This document shows positions 1 through 9,237 of a stretch of 64,000 nucleotides of DNA, piece after piece. Position numbers and translations under genes: made by a program. Source of the stretch: Arthrobacter sp. 35W (lineage in GTDB: Bacteria > Actinomycetota > Actinomycetes > Actinomycetales > Micrococcaceae). The DNA lies in assembly GCF_000482545.1 (NCBI RefSeq), contig NZ_KI519454.1, forward strand, positions 62,001-126,000. Reading direction: 5' to 3'. Under the pieces are notes generated by a model, which was given only the letters and a program-made list of their open reading frames with translations, searched no databases and was not told the DNA's origin. Numbering within the stretch: position 1 is the first letter of the stretch; each line of letters opens with the position of its first letter.

Positions 1-1675
1 GGCGGCGCAGCAGGCCCACATCCCCGGTGCGCTGGTGCAGCACATCCGGCGTGAGCACCGCGGCATCGCCCCACACGGCCATCGGCGTCGAGGCGATGCC
101 GCCCCATTCGCCCAGCGGCAGGTACGGCACGTAGAGCGGAACGGTGCCCACGTCCTCCTGCTCCAGGGCGAGGTCGCAGAGCCAGCTGCTGAGCATGCCC
201 GTGACGTCGTAGAGGAAGGCCGCGGTGGGCGCGAACACCTGCAGATCGCCGGTCCAGCCCAGGCGCTCGTCGCGCTGCGGGCAGTCCGTGGGGATGTCCA
301 GGAAGTTGGAGCGCAGGCTCCACACGGCGTTCTCATGCAGGCGCTCGATGGCCGCATCCGAGCTGCGGAACCAGCCGGTGCGGGCCATATCGGAGTGGTA
401 GACGCGGGAGAGGACGTCCCCGGGCTCGAGCCCGCCGGGCCAGCCGGAGACCTCCGCATACCTGTAGCCGTGGATGGTGAAGCGCGGCTCCCACTCGATG
501 TCTCCGCCGGCCAGCACCAGCACATCGGTGGCGGCGGCGTCGCGCAGGGTGCGGGTGTAGAGCTCGCCCTCCTGGAGGACCTCGGCATGACGGAGCACAA
601 TGCGCGTTCCCGCGGGTCCGGACGCGCGCAGGCGCAGGCGCCCGGTGTGGTTTTGGCCGAAATCGAGCAGGAAGCGGCCATCGCCCTTGTCCACCACCGA
701 CACAGGGGCCAGCTCGCCGGTGCAGCGCATGGGCGGCCCCATCGGCGCCACCAGGGCATCCGTGCCGACGGCCTCGAGCTGGACCGCGCTCCACCCCTCG
801 GCGGTGAATCCGGGGCGGGAGAAGTCCGCATCCCACAGGCGGGCGTCGAACTGCTCGCCGTCATACAGGCTGGACAGCAGGATGGGGCCGAAGCCGGCCT
901 GCCAGGACTCCCCGCTGGCGATGGTGTGCCGCGCGCCGTCCGCCGTCACGACCTCCAGTTGGACCAGGGCCGAGAGGTCCTGGCCATAGACATTGCGCCT
1001 GCCGCCCTCGAAGCCAATGCGGCCGCGGTACCAGCCATCGCCCAGCCACACGCCGATGGCGTTGCCGCCCTCGCGCAGCTGGTCTGTGACATCGAAGGTG
1101 GCGTAGCGGAGCCGGTGCGTGTAGCTGGTCCAGCCCGGGGTCAGCGCCTCATCGCCAATGCGCTCGCCGTTGATCTCGGCCTCGGCAACCCCGTGGGCAC
1201 TCAGGTACAGTCGGGCGGCCACCACCTGGGCCGGCAGGGAGAACTCGTGGCGCACCAGCGCCGGGCGGAGGTCGACGTCGTGGTCCTCGTCCCAGGCCGG
1301 GCCCACAAAGCCGCCCTGCCAGTCGGAGGGTTCCAGCAGGCCCGCCTCCACCCACGATGCCTCGCTCCACGGGCCGAATCCGCCGCCGCCGTCCACCTGG
1401 ACGCGCACAGTGGCGCGCTCACGGGAGGCCAGCGGCCGGGCCGGCCACGGCACGAGGATCTGCCCGGGGGAGCTGACCTCGTGGAGGGTGGTTTCCACGG
1501 CGCCGGCCGCGGCGCCGGAGGAAATCGACACCTCAACCCGGTACGCCTGCTGGACGTAGGCGGGGTCCGCGCCGGGCGTCTGCCAGGACAGGCGGGGTTC
1601 GGCGTCGCCGATGCCGAGGCGGCCTGGGGCGTGGTGTTCAAAGGTGGCCTGCGACGGGGCGGGGGCTGTCGTCAT
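1..1675 (-). CDS. alpha-L-rhamnosidase, GH78 family (3' end cut by window edge)
   Basis: Retaining only the first 558 codons, this gene reads leftward off the window. It should remove terminal alpha-L-rhamnose from glycans or plant glycosides by the inverting GH78 mechanism. The N-terminal half is beta-sandwich modules (Fn3-like, then a region with LYLSAHGVAEAEINGERIGD, typical of the Bac_rhamnosid_N domain). A concanavalin-like domain follows. At about residues 458-472 comes the DCPQRDERLGWTGD motif that opens the (alpha/alpha)6 barrel and carries the acidic catalytic residues in this family. The rest of the barrel lies outside the window. ATG at 1675 is the first plausible start; it has no clear ribosome site. 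There is no signal peptide, so a cytoplasmic enzyme acting on imported glycosides is likely. The MFS gene just upstream on the same strand may supply the substrate. Family call is secure; substrate is inferred. Confidence 0.9.
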   Translation of the reverse strand, partial: MTTAPAPSQATFEHHAPGRLGIGDAEPRLSWQTPGADPAYVQQAYRVEVSISSGAAAGAVETTLHEVSSPGQILVPWPARPLASRERATVRVQVDGGGGFGPWSEASWVEAGLLEPSDWQGGFVGPAWDEDHDVDLRPALVRHEFSLPAQVVAARLYLSAHGVAEAEINGERIGDEALTPGWTSYTHRLRYATFDVTDQLREGGNAIGVWLGDGWYRGRIGFEGGRRNVYGQDLSALVQLEVVTADGARHTIASGESWQAGFGPILLSSLYDGEQFDARLWDADFSRPGFTAEGWSAVQLEAVGTDALVAPMGPPMRCTGELAPVSVVDKGDGRFLLDFGQNHTGRLRLRASGPAGTRIVLRHAEVLQEGELYTRTLRDAAATDVLVLAGGDIEWEPRFTIHGYRYAEVSGWPGGLEPGDVLSRVYHSDMARTGWFRSSDAAIERLHENAVWSLRSNFLDIPTDCPQRDERLGWTGDLQVFAPTAAFLYDVTGMLSSWLCDLALEQEDVGTVPLYVPYLPLGEWGGIASTPMAVWGDAAVLTPDVLHQRTGDVGLLRR

Positions 1676-1784
1676 GGGTGGCGGTGCTTTCTGCTCGGTG
1701 CTTAATCGGTCGCTGGGTTGAGCGTTTGCTGGAGTCTTCAGCCGCGGCGGCGGTGTGCGGCGCAGCGCGGGCTTCGGGCCGGTG

Positions 1785-3101
1785 TCAGCCGGCAATCGTT
1801 GCCGGCGCGGGGGCGCCCTGGCCGGCGTCCTGTTCCACAGGGGCGCCGGATCCGGCGTCGGGCCCGGCATCGGGGAGGGCCCGGGGGATCCGGGCCAGCC
1901 ACAGGATGCCCATCAGGCAGGAGACCACAGTGGTGGCGATCAGGAAGATGAAGAGGGCCTGCGCACCGCCGGCAATGATCTGCGGCGTGAAGAGGGCGAC
2001 GGCGGCGGCCACCACACGGGTGAAGGCGATGGTGATGCCCTGCGCGCTGCTGCGGTAGCGCGTGGGGAACAGCTCCTGGGACCAAACCTTGTACATCGGT
2101 TCGCCGGCGATGGCGCCGCCGATCGAATAGAAGATGGCCATCACGGCCAGCGACCAGGTGGAAACGCCCATCGCCGCGGGGACGACGAAGGCCACCACCG
2201 ACAGTGCCGAGGCAACAACGAACACCGGCATGCGCCACTTGGTGTCGACAAACTTCATGGTGGCCAGCATGCCGATGAAGCTGCAGCCAAAGGCAACCAG
2301 GCCAATGGTGGAGGCCGTGGAGACGCTGGCGCCCGCCACATTGACATACAGGTAGGTGCTGAACTGGCCGTTGGTGTTGGCGGCAATGTTGGCGATCGCG
2401 TAGAACAAGCCCGTGGCGACCAGCGGGATCGAGTAGCGCGAGCGGACCAGACCCTTGAGCGAACCGAAGCCGCTCTGGCCGGGGGCGGCCTTGACGGCCT
2501 GGGACTTGACCCACTCCGCCGATTCCGGCAGTCCGGCGCGCAGCACCAGCACCAGCAGGGCGACAATCAGCAGATGTCCGTAGAGGATCCGGGCGCCCGT
2601 GGCACCCATATCGCCCACGATGATGCTGATGATCTGCACGGCCAGCACGCCCACCATCCACAGCACGTGGGAGAAGGTGATCATCTTGCCCTTCTTGCCG
2701 GCGGGCGCGCTTTCGGAGATCATCGCCATCGACACCGGCAGATCCGCACCGGCGGCAAAGCCAAGCAGCACAATGCCCGCGTACAGCATGCCCGGGCCGG
2801 TGGCCACCATCAGCAGCAGGGCGCCTGCGGCAAAGACGACCATCGTCCACGAGAACACGCGGCGGCGGCCGTACTTGTCGCCCAGCCGGCCGCCCACCAG
2901 GGCGCCGACGGCGATCATGATGGTCAGCAGCGCCGACAGCTGGCCGATCTGGGCCGGGCCGAGCTGGAAGGACTGCTGGAACAGCACCAGGGCGATTCCG
3001 GTGCTAACGATGGCTGCGGCGTCCAGATAGGACGCCATGCCCGCGATGGTGGCCGTCCACCACATCTTTGAGGGTGGGGAGGCGACGCGTGCGGCGCTCA
3101 T
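1785..3101 (-). CDS. MFS transporter, sugar/organic acid type
   Basis: A 438-residue, 12-helix major facilitator protein. The cytoplasmic loop 2-3 motif GRLGDKYGRRR (about residues 70-80) and PESAEWVKS after helix 6 are typical of the sugar-porter/metabolite-H+ symporter branch. The start at 3101 was chosen because AAGGAG stands a few bases upstream; an in-frame ATG at 3125 would lie before that ribosome site. It is 109 bp upstream of the GH78 rhamnosidase on the same strand, so co-transcription and import of a rhamnosylated or related sugar is a reasonable inference, though the sequence alone does not give the substrate. Two ATCGTTT half-sites and a perfect short palindrome lie upstream (3116-3122, 3191-3206), suggesting local repression. 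Confidence 0.85.
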   Translation of the reverse strand: MSAARVASPPSKMWWTATIAGMASYLDAAAIVSTGIALVLFQQSFQLGPAQIGQLSALLTIMIAVGALVGGRLGDKYGRRRVFSWTMVVFAAGALLLMVATGPGMLYAGIVLLGFAAGADLPVSMAMISESAPAGKKGKMITFSHVLWMVGVLAVQIISIIVGDMGATGARILYGHLLIVALLVLVLRAGLPESAEWVKSQAVKAAPGQSGFGSLKGLVRSRYSIPLVATGLFYAIANIAANTNGQFSTYLYVNVAGASVSTASTIGLVAFGCSFIGMLATMKFVDTKWRMPVFVVASALSVVAFVVPAAMGVSTWSLAVMAIFYSIGGAIAGEPMYKVWSQELFPTRYRSSAQGITIAFTRVVAAAVALFTPQIIAGGAQALFIFLIATTVVSCLMGILWLARIPRALPDAGPDAGSGAPVEQDAGQGAPAPATIAG

Positions 3102-3190
3102 GAATTCTCCTTTGAATCGTTTCATAAAGTTTGCCGGACTTTGCCCTGGAGATTTGGGGGGTGAGGGTTTGTCCTAAAACCTAGTATGAC

Positions 3191-3204
3191 ACGATTTTGA
3201 TCGT
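3191..3204. promoter_or_regulatory. putative operator upstream of the MFS gene
   Basis: ACGAT-TTTG-ATCGT is a perfect 5-bp inverted repeat about 90 bp upstream of the MFS start. The half-site ATCGTTT recurs at 3116-3122 near the ribosome site. This looks like a binding site for a dimeric regulator, but no regulator gene is adjacent and the repeat is short. Confidence 0.3.
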
Positions 3205-3257
3205 TTATGCCATGGGTCACAATCGACGGGGTGGAATCGGGCGGTTTCAGGGCGTAC

Positions 3258-3305
3258 GACGACGGCGGCGCGGGGCCCTGGTCCGGGCACCGCGCCGCCG
3301 TCGTC
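3258..3305 (-). terminator. hairpin downstream of the APC permease gene
   Basis: A perfect 16-bp stem (3258-3273 with 3290-3305, GACGACGGCGGCGCGG and its complement) with an inner 4-bp GCCC/GGGC extension lies 35 bp past the permease stop. There is no T-tract on the minus-strand side, so termination efficiency is uncertain. Confidence 0.5.
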
Positions 3306-3339
3306 CGTCATGTGGGAGGGCCGAAATCCGACGGTGGGA

Positions 3340-5319
3340 TCAGCCCACGTGCACCCAGGGGCGCTTGGTGAGGTCCGGCTCCGCCTCACGGAGCACTTCC
3401 CTCGTCACGGGGGCGATCTCGCCCTCGCCAAAGAACAGGAACTTCAGCAGATTGCTGATCGGATTGCCCTCGGTCCAGCGGAAGTAGATGTGCGGCATCA
3501 GCCCCGTCACATCGCGGATGTGCAGCAGCACCGCGGCCACCGTATTGGGCACATTCGAGGCATGGACCTGCAGGATTTTGAAGCCGTGCCGCACCACGCC
3601 GCGCACCTCCAGCGCCGTTTCAAAGTCCGAGGAATCGTCCACGATGACCTCCATGAACAGCACCTGCCCGGGATCGCCCATCTGGCTTTCACTGGCGGCG
3701 TGGGCCATCTTGCGGCGGTAGGCCGCAGCGGAGGATGTCTTGGGATCGTGCGAAATGATCCGGATGGGGCCCTCCGTGGAGCCCGCAACGAACTCCAGCG
3801 CCATCGGGTCCAGCCGGATATGGGTGGCGCGCAGTTCGAAGGAGCGCCGCATGCGCGAGAGGAAGCTGACCACCAGGATGCCCAGGATGAACAGGGCGGC
3901 AATCTTCAACCCGTCCGGGCGCTCGATGGAGTTCGCCACGGTGGTGTAGATGAAGGCCAGGGAGACGGCTCCGAAGCCAATGACCCGGCCGCGCTGGCCC
4001 TTGCGCCGCGCGGACAGGGTGACGGCGACGGAGGCCGAGGTGATCAGGACCAGGACGCCCGTCGCATACGCGCCGCCCTGGGCGTTGACGTCGGCCTTGA
4101 AGATGATGGTGATGAAGATGGCGATGGCGGTGAACACCAGCACCAGCGGCCGCACGGCCCGCGCCCAGGCCGGTGCCATGCCAAAGCGCGGCAGGTAGCG
4201 CGGCACCAGGTTCAGCAGACCCGCCATGGCCGAAGCGCCGGCGAACCAGAGGATGGCAATGGTGCTGATGTCGTAGACGGTGCCGAAGCCCTCGCCCAGC
4301 AGCTGGTGGGCGAGGAAGGCCAGGGCGCGGCCGTCCGCGGCGCCGCCGGGCTGGAACTCGGCGGCTGGAATCAGAATGGTGGTGGCCAGGCTGGAGGTCA
4401 CCAGGAAGGTGCTCATGATCAGCGCGGCGGTGGTCAGCAGCTTGTGGGCGCCGGCGATGCGGCCGGCCGGGTTGGCCTCGGTGTCCGATGGGCGGCCCTT
4501 GATCTGCGGCATGACGGCAACGCCCGTCTCAAATCCCGAGAGCCCCAGCGCCAGCCGCGGGAACACTAGCAGCGCCACGGCGACCACCATGATCGGATCC
4601 CCGTGCTGGGTGGTCAACGCCGTCCACCAGTCCGTGACGGCCAGCGGGCTGGCCACCACATGGGCCAGCGACACCACCACGACGACGGCGTTCAGGGCCA
4701 GGAAGGCGGCCACCAGGACGACGGCAACGCCGATGGCCTCCTTGAAGCCGCGCATGAACACGGCTCCCAGACCGACGACCAGCACCAGGGTGATGATGAC
4801 ATTCTGGCCGTGCAGGAATTCCGGCGCGAAGGGGTTCTCCACCACGTGGGCCGTGGCATCGGCGGCCGAGAGGGTAATGGTGATCATGAAGTCCGTGGCG
4901 GCGAAGCCCAGCAGCGCCAGCACGAAGATCTTGCCCCACCAGCGGGGGAGCAGCTTCTCCAGCATGGCGATGGACCCCTCGCCGCGGGGGCTCTCCGTGG
5001 CCACCCGCCGGTAGACCGGCAGTGCGCCGGCCAGAGTGACGATGACGAGCACGATCGTGGCCAGCGGGGCGAGTACTCCAGCGGCCAGTGCGGCGATGGC
5101 CGGCTGGTAGCCCAGTGTGGAGAAGTAGTCCAGACCGGTCAGGCACATGACCCGCCACCACGAGGCTGGCTTGTGGCCCTCGGCGGGGCGGCCATGGGCC
5201 CCCTGGCGCTTGCCGGCAGGCTCGGGCATTCCCTCCAGCAGCCAGATCCGCAGGGCCGCGGCCCCGTGCGGCTTGCCGCTTTCGCCGGGGTTTGCCGGTG
5301 GGTGCTGCAGCGTTGTCAC
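3340..5319 (-). CDS. APC-superfamily amino acid/cation permease with C-terminal soluble domain
   Basis: 659 residues: a hydrophilic N-terminus of about 50, then roughly 12 transmembrane helices to about residue 480, then a soluble tail of about 150 residues. The first helix region [20 protein letters not shown] and the conserved [18 protein letters not shown] segment are those of large actinobacterial APC permeases. The overall plan (APC core plus long cytoplasmic tail) is also that of KimA-type potassium importers, so amino acid versus cation substrate is open. Start is GTG at 5319, preceded by AAAGG. It is divergent from the ureohydrolase/TPP pair, which would fit import of a guanidino compound or arginine, but this is context only. 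Confidence 0.75.
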   Translation of the reverse strand: MTTLQHPPANPGESGKPHGAAALRIWLLEGMPEPAGKRQGAHGRPAEGHKPASWWRVMCLTGLDYFSTLGYQPAIAALAAGVLAPLATIVLVIVTLAGALPVYRRVATESPRGEGSIAMLEKLLPRWWGKIFVLALLGFAATDFMITITLSAADATAHVVENPFAPEFLHGQNVIITLVLVVGLGAVFMRGFKEAIGVAVVLVAAFLALNAVVVVVSLAHVVASPLAVTDWWTALTTQHGDPIMVVAVALLVFPRLALGLSGFETGVAVMPQIKGRPSDTEANPAGRIAGAHKLLTTAALIMSTFLVTSSLATTILIPAAEFQPGGAADGRALAFLAHQLLGEGFGTVYDISTIAILWFAGASAMAGLLNLVPRYLPRFGMAPAWARAVRPLVLVFTAIAIFITIIFKADVNAQGGAYATGVLVLITSASVAVTLSARRKGQRGRVIGFGAVSLAFIYTTVANSIERPDGLKIAALFILGILVVSFLSRMRRSFELRATHIRLDPMALEFVAGSTEGPIRIISHDPKTSSAAAYRRKMAHAASESQMGDPGQVLFMEVIVDDSSDFETALEVRGVVRHGFKILQVHASNVPNTVAAVLLHIRDVTGLMPHIYFRWTEGNPISNLLKFLFFGEGEIAPVTREVLREAEPDLTKRPWVHVG

Positions 5320-5531
5320 GGGGGCCTTTCAGAAACGGATGCCGGATCCGGCGATTGGAGCGTAGCACCGCAAAGGGCCCCATGGACCCGGTCTTGACGA
5401 TATCTTTACGGCCTTTTTTCGGGCGGAGCGGCCGGGTCTGGGGCCGGATGTGCTGGCGGCGGGACGCGGGTTTTTCTGCCCGTGGTGCACCCGAACGGAC
5501 AGGCAGAAAGTTTCCTGTGAAAAACTTTTGG
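5320..5531. other. intergenic region between divergent genes
   Basis: Together with the promoter at 5532-5560 this forms a divergent regulatory region of about 300 bp between the APC permease and the ureohydrolase. A T-run (5414-5419) is present. I see no gene in it. Confidence 0.5.
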
Positions 5532-5560
5532 TTCACATTGGGCAACAACGGTTGTACGAT
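5532..5560 (+). promoter_or_regulatory. promoter of the ureohydrolase operon with overlapping palindrome
   Basis: A -35 box TTCACA (5532-5537) and a -10 box TACGAT (5555-5560) are separated by exactly 17 bp. A perfect palindrome ACAAC-G-GTTGT (5545-5555) fills the spacer and touches the -10, a position from which a bound repressor would block polymerase. Predicted transcription start is near 5567, giving a leader of about 50 nt. Inferred from sequence only. Confidence 0.5.
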
Positions 5561-5617
5561 GGAAAACATTCGCCCGGCTGTGACCTGGTCAACATTTTGT
5601 ACGAAAAGAGGACATTG

Positions 5618-6685
5618 ATGAAAGAGCTGCGCATCGAAGCCAACGGAAACCTTGGCCCGATCGACTCCTCCCGGATCCCGCGCTACGCGGGCGCTGCGAC
5701 GTACGCCCGCCTGCCGCGGCTGGACCAGGTCGCCAAGGCCGACGTCGCCATCGTCGGCGTTCCCTTTGACTCCGGCGTCTCCTACCGCCCCGGCGCCCGA
5801 TTCGGCGCCAACCACGTCCGCGAGGCCTCGCGCCTGCTGCGCCCGTACAACCCGGCCTGGGATGTCTCCCCGTTTGAGAACGTCCAGATGGCCGACGCCG
5901 GCGACATGGCTGTGAACCCGTTCAACATCAACGAGGCCATCGAAACCATCCAGGAGAACGCCCTGGATCTGACGGCCGGCGGCGCCAAGCTGCTGACCCT
6001 CGGTGGCGACCACACCATCTCGCTGCCGCTGCTGCGCGCCGCCGCCGAACGCGCCGGCGAGCCCGTCGCGATGCTGCACTTCGATGCGCACCTGGACACC
6101 TGGGACACCTACTTCGGCGCCGAGTACACGCACGGAACCCCGTTCCGCCGCGCCGTCGAGGAGGGCATCCTGGACACCGAGGCCATCTCCCACGTGGGAA
6201 CCCGCGGCCCGCTGTACGGCAAGAAGGACCTGGACGACGACCACCGCTTCGGCTTCGGCATCGTCACCAGCGCCGACGTCTACTACCAGGGCGTGCTGGA
6301 AACCGTGGCCAAGATCCGCGACCGCATCGGCAACCGCCCGCTGTACATCTCCGTGGACATCGACGTCCTGGACCCCGCGCACGCCCCCGGCACCGGGACA
6401 CCGGAGGCCGGCGGCATCTCCAGCCGCGAACTGATCGAGATCATCCGCGGCTTCCGCGGCATGAACCTCATCGGCGCCGACATTGTGGAGGTGGCCCCGG
6501 CCTACGACCACGCCGAGATCACCGGTGTGGCGGCCAGCCACGTGGGCTATGAGCTGCTGACGCTGTTGGCCGACAAGGCCATGGAGGGCGACCGGTTCGG
6601 GACCGCCAACGGCTACGCCGCCCAGGCTCTCGACGCCGAGCCCACCCGCGCCCCGGCCGGCTTCCGCGTTGGAGGAACCAAGTGA
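5618..6685 (+). CDS. speB: agmatinase-family ureohydrolase
   Basis: 355 residues, normal length for the family. It hydrolyses a guanidino group to release urea, with two manganese ions. All metal-binding motifs are present: [16 protein letters not shown] and [20 protein letters not shown]. The classic substrate is agmatine (giving putrescine), but guanidinobutyrate and guanidinopropionate hydrolases share these motifs and cannot be separated by eye. ATG at 5618 is preceded by AAAAGAGGA; an upstream in-frame extension would run through the promoter. Its stop codon overlaps the start of the TPP enzyme (GTGA), so the two are translationally coupled. No arginine decarboxylase is nearby, which makes 4-guanidinobutyrate at least as likely a substrate as agmatine. 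Confidence 0.88.
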   Translation: MKELRIEANGNLGPIDSSRIPRYAGAATYARLPRLDQVAKADVAIVGVPFDSGVSYRPGARFGANHVREASRLLRPYNPAWDVSPFENVQMADAGDMAVNPFNINEAIETIQENALDLTAGGAKLLTLGGDHTISLPLLRAAAERAGEPVAMLHFDAHLDTWDTYFGAEYTHGTPFRRAVEEGILDTEAISHVGTRGPLYGKKDLDDDHRFGFGIVTSADVYYQGVLETVAKIRDRIGNRPLYISVDIDVLDPAHAPGTGTPEAGGISSRELIEIIRGFRGMNLIGADIVEVAPAYDHAEITGVAASHVGYELLTLLADKAMEGDRFGTANGYAAQALDAEPTRAPAGFRVGGTK

Positions 6686-8421
6686 GTCCCCAACCGCTCC
6701 CCACCCTCGCAAGCTCGGCCGGGGACCCCTCGCGGTCGGAGGCCCCTGCCGATGCCGCCAACGTTGAAACCGCCGAGCGCAATGGTGGCGACCTTGTGGT
6801 GGAGACCCTCGCCGCCCTGGGTGCCAGCAGCGTCTTCGGCATCCCCGGCCAGCATGCCCTGGGCCTCTTTGACGCCCTGAGCCGCTCGGACCTGCACTTT
6901 GTTTCCTCCCGCGTGGAGAACAACTCCGCCTTCGCCGCCGATGGCTACTCCCGTGCCACCGGCGAGGTGGGCGTGCTCTTCCTCTCCACCGGCCCGGGCG
7001 CGCTGACGGCGCTGGCCGGTCTGCAGGAGGCCTACGCCACCGGTGTGCCGATGATCGTGGTGGCCTCCCAGATTCCGCTGGAGGGCCTGGGCGCCCGCCG
7101 CAAGGGCATGCTGCACCAGCTCGACGACCAGAAGGCCTCCGCGGCCAACGTCACCAAGAGCCAGCGTCTGATCCAGCACGCCTCCGGCATCCCCTCCGCC
7201 ATCCAGGACGCCTGGACGGAGGCCGTGAGCTCGCCGCAGGGCCCGGTGTGGCTGGAGATTCCGCAGAACGTGCTGCTGGACCCGATCATGGTCCCCCGCG
7301 TGGAGGACGCGCTGGCCGAGCCCTTCGACAACCCGCCGCGCGTAGAGCTGGTGCGCGAGGCCGTCAAGTGGCTCGCCGCGGCCGAGCGTCCGGCGATCGT
7401 CGCCGGTGGCGGAACCCGCCGCGGCCACGCCGAGGCGCAGCTGCTTTCCATCGCCGAGAAGCTCAATGCCCCGGTGGTCTGCACCCCTGGCGGCAACGGA
7501 GCGTTCCCGTGGAACCACGAGCTCTCCCTGCAGTCCTGGGTGGAGGACCGCCACGTCACCGACGTCCTGGAGGACGCCGACGTTCTGGTGGTGATTGGCT
7601 CCTCGCTGGGCGAGGTGACCAGCAACTACTTCACCATGGAGCCGCGCGGCCGGATCATCCAGATCGACGCCGAGCCCCGCGTGCTGGAGTCCAACCGCCC
7701 GGCGCTGGGCATCCGTGCCGACGCCGGCCAGGCCTTGTCTGCGCTGGACGAGGCCCTTACGGAGCCGCACGGCGAGCGGGCCAATTGGCACGGCGCCACG
7801 CCGCAGGCTCTTGTCAAGGAGACCCTAGCCAAGGTGGCGGCACGCCTGGACGGCCAGGATCTGGCGCTGGAGCGCAAGTTCATGGCGGACATCCGCGAGG
7901 CCGTCCCGGCCGACATGCAGACCTTCTGGGACATGACCATCTCCGCCTACTGGGGCTGGAGCTGCTGGGATGCCCGGGACGGCCAGTTCCACTCCGCCCA
8001 GGGTGCCGGTGGGCTGGGCTACGGCTTCCCGGCAGCCATCGGTGGCGCGCTGGGTCTGCAGAGCCAGGGCAAGCCGGCCCGCGTGCTGGCCGTCTCCGGC
8101 GATGGTTCCTCGATGTACTCCATTGCGGAGCTGGCCACCGCCCGCCAGCACAATGCGCCTGTCACCTGGCTGATTGTGGACGACGGCGGCTACGGCATCC
8201 TGCGTGAGTACATGGTGGGCGCCTTCGGCAAGGCCACCCACACCGAGCTGGCCCGCCCGGACTTCGTGAAGCTGGCCGAGTCCTTCGGTGTTCCGGCCAA
8301 GCGCGTCTCCGCGGATGCGGTGGGGGAGGCCCTCCGCGAGGGCTTCGCCGCCGACGGCCCCAACGTCGTCGTCGTGGACGTCCTGCTGAAGATGTTTGGA
8401 CCGACGCACCTGGACCAGTAG
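6682..8421 (+). CDS. thiamine pyrophosphate-dependent enzyme, acetolactate synthase-like (possible 2-ketoarginine decarboxylase)
   Basis: 579 residues with the three-domain layout of the POX/ALS superfamily. An N-terminal pyrimidine-binding domain has the catalytic glutamate (Glu79 in [20 protein letters not shown]). A central domain follows, then a C-terminal PP-binding domain with GDGSSMYS near residue 472 and DDGGYG where many members have NN. GTG start at 6682 has GGAGGAA just upstream and overlaps the ureohydrolase stop. There is no small regulatory subunit gene and no ilvC, so it is not a biosynthetic acetolactate synthase. Pairing with a ureohydrolase recalls AruI, the 2-ketoarginine decarboxylase of the arginine transaminase pathway, whose product becomes 4-guanidinobutyrate. 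That function is an inference from context. Confidence 0.8.
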   Translation: MSPQPLPTLASSAGDPSRSEAPADAANVETAERNGGDLVVETLAALGASSVFGIPGQHALGLFDALSRSDLHFVSSRVENNSAFAADGYSRATGEVGVLFLSTGPGALTALAGLQEAYATGVPMIVVASQIPLEGLGARRKGMLHQLDDQKASAANVTKSQRLIQHASGIPSAIQDAWTEAVSSPQGPVWLEIPQNVLLDPIMVPRVEDALAEPFDNPPRVELVREAVKWLAAAERPAIVAGGGTRRGHAEAQLLSIAEKLNAPVVCTPGGNGAFPWNHELSLQSWVEDRHVTDVLEDADVLVVIGSSLGEVTSNYFTMEPRGRIIQIDAEPRVLESNRPALGIRADAGQALSALDEALTEPHGERANWHGATPQALVKETLAKVAARLDGQDLALERKFMADIREAVPADMQTFWDMTISAYWGWSCWDARDGQFHSAQGAGGLGYGFPAAIGGALGLQSQGKPARVLAVSGDGSSMYSIAELATARQHNAPVTWLIVDDGGYGILREYMVGAFGKATHTELARPDFVKLAESFGVPAKRVSADAVGEALREGFAADGPNVVVVDVLLKMFGPTHLDQ

Positions 8422-8433
8422 GCCCCGCGTTTC

Positions 8434-8497
8434 TGCGCCCGTTCGCGGGTTCAACCACCGTGCACCGGTGGCTGAACCCGCGAACGGGCGCATTTTT
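8434..8497 (+). terminator. intrinsic terminator after the TPP enzyme gene
   Basis: A perfect 20-bp stem (8434-8453 with 8473-8492), continued by a 6-bp inner stem CCACCG/CGGTGG, is followed by TTTTT at 8493-8497. This is a strong rho-independent terminator that closes the ureohydrolase operon before the TetR promoter. Confidence 0.93.
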
Positions 8498-8522
8498 CGT
8501 TTCGGCCACACCCACTCAGCTG

Positions 8523-8570
8523 TTGAACGTGTTCAAAAACCGTGGTCTACTGGAGTTTGAACACGTTCAA
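8523..8570 (+). promoter_or_regulatory. TetR-gene promoter with two palindromic operators
   Basis: Two near-identical 14-bp palindromes, TTGAAC-GT-GTTCAA (8523-8536) and TTGAAC-AC-GTTCAA (8557-8570), have centres 34 bp apart. The first provides a -35 (TTGAAC, 8523-8528), 17 bp from a TCTACT -10 (8546-8551); the second covers the predicted transcription start. This is the expected layout for autorepression by the TetR protein encoded immediately downstream. Confidence 0.75.
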
Positions 8571-8583
8571 AACAGGGGGATCC

Positions 8584-9237
8584 GTGGAAAACAGCAAGAG
8601 TGCGCAGACCCGGGAGCTGGTGCTGCAGACGGCACTGGGCATGTTCCGCAGCCGGGGGTTCGCCAAGACCACCATGCGCGGGATCGCCGCCGAGGCGGGG
8701 GTCTCGCTGGGCAGCGCCTACTACTACTTTGCCTCGAAGGATGAGCTCATCCTGGAGCTCTACCGCGAGTCCGTGGCCGAGCAGCGCGTGCGTGCCAGCG
8801 AAGCCATGGCTGGGGTCGTCCCGCTGGCGGACCGGCTGCGGGCGGCCATGGACGCCGGGATCGATGCCCTCACCCCGTACCACGCCTTTGGCTCGGGCTT
8901 CCTGGGCAGCGCGCTCCCACCGTCGTCGGCCGTCAACCCCTTTGGCGAGGCTTCCGCCGAGATCCGGCTGGAGGCGGAGGCGATCTTCGCCGAGGCCATC
9001 GAGGGGGCCAAGGTGCCGGCAAACCTGCGCAGCGACCTGCCCCAGCTTCTGTGGCTGGGGTACATGGGCGTGGTGCTGTTCTGGGTCTACGACCGCTCCC
9101 AGGGCCAGTGGCGCACCCGGACCCTCATCAACGGAGCCGCCCCGCTCATCGCCCGGACGCTGTCGCTGGCACGCCTGCCCGTGGCCCGCGGCCTGGTGGA
9201 GGACGCGCTGACGCTGATGGCCAAGGTCCGGCCGTGA
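8584..9237 (+). CDS. TetR-family transcriptional regulator
   Basis: 217 residues. The N-terminal helix-turn-helix (about residues 8-55: TRELVLQTALGMFRSRGFAK, then MRGIAAEAGVSLGSAYYYFASK) is a textbook TetR DNA-binding domain; the rest is the ligand and dimer domain. GTG at 8584 follows AGGGGGA and is chosen over an in-frame GTG at 8542, which lies inside the promoter. The twin palindromes just upstream make autoregulation likely. The next gene starts inside its stop codon, so it probably controls the downstream epimerase-like and membrane-protein genes as well as itself. Confidence 0.9.
   Translation: MENSKSAQTRELVLQTALGMFRSRGFAKTTMRGIAAEAGVSLGSAYYYFASKDELILELYRESVAEQRVRASEAMAGVVPLADRLRAAMDAGIDALTPYHAFGSGFLGSALPPSSAVNPFGEASAEIRLEAEAIFAEAIEGAKVPANLRSDLPQLLWLGYMGVVLFWVYDRSQGQWRTRTLINGAAPLIARTLSLARLPVARGLVEDALTLMAKVRP

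Noticed and set aside
35-1705. Long plus-strand open frame over the rhamnosidase
   Set aside because: High-GC antisense artefact; the minus-strand frame has clear GH78 motifs.
5618-8421. Clavulanate-type CeaS plus proclavaminate amidinohydrolase pair
   Set aside because: Same two enzyme superfamilies, but no beta-lactam synthetase, clavaminate synthase or resistance gene is nearby.
6682-8421. Biosynthetic acetolactate synthase (ilvB)
   Set aside because: No ilvN or ilvC neighbour, and operon context with a ureohydrolase points to catabolism.
8542-8583. Earlier GTG start for the TetR gene
   Set aside because: It lies inside the promoter and operators; GTG 8584 has a good ribosome site and begins at the conserved sequence.
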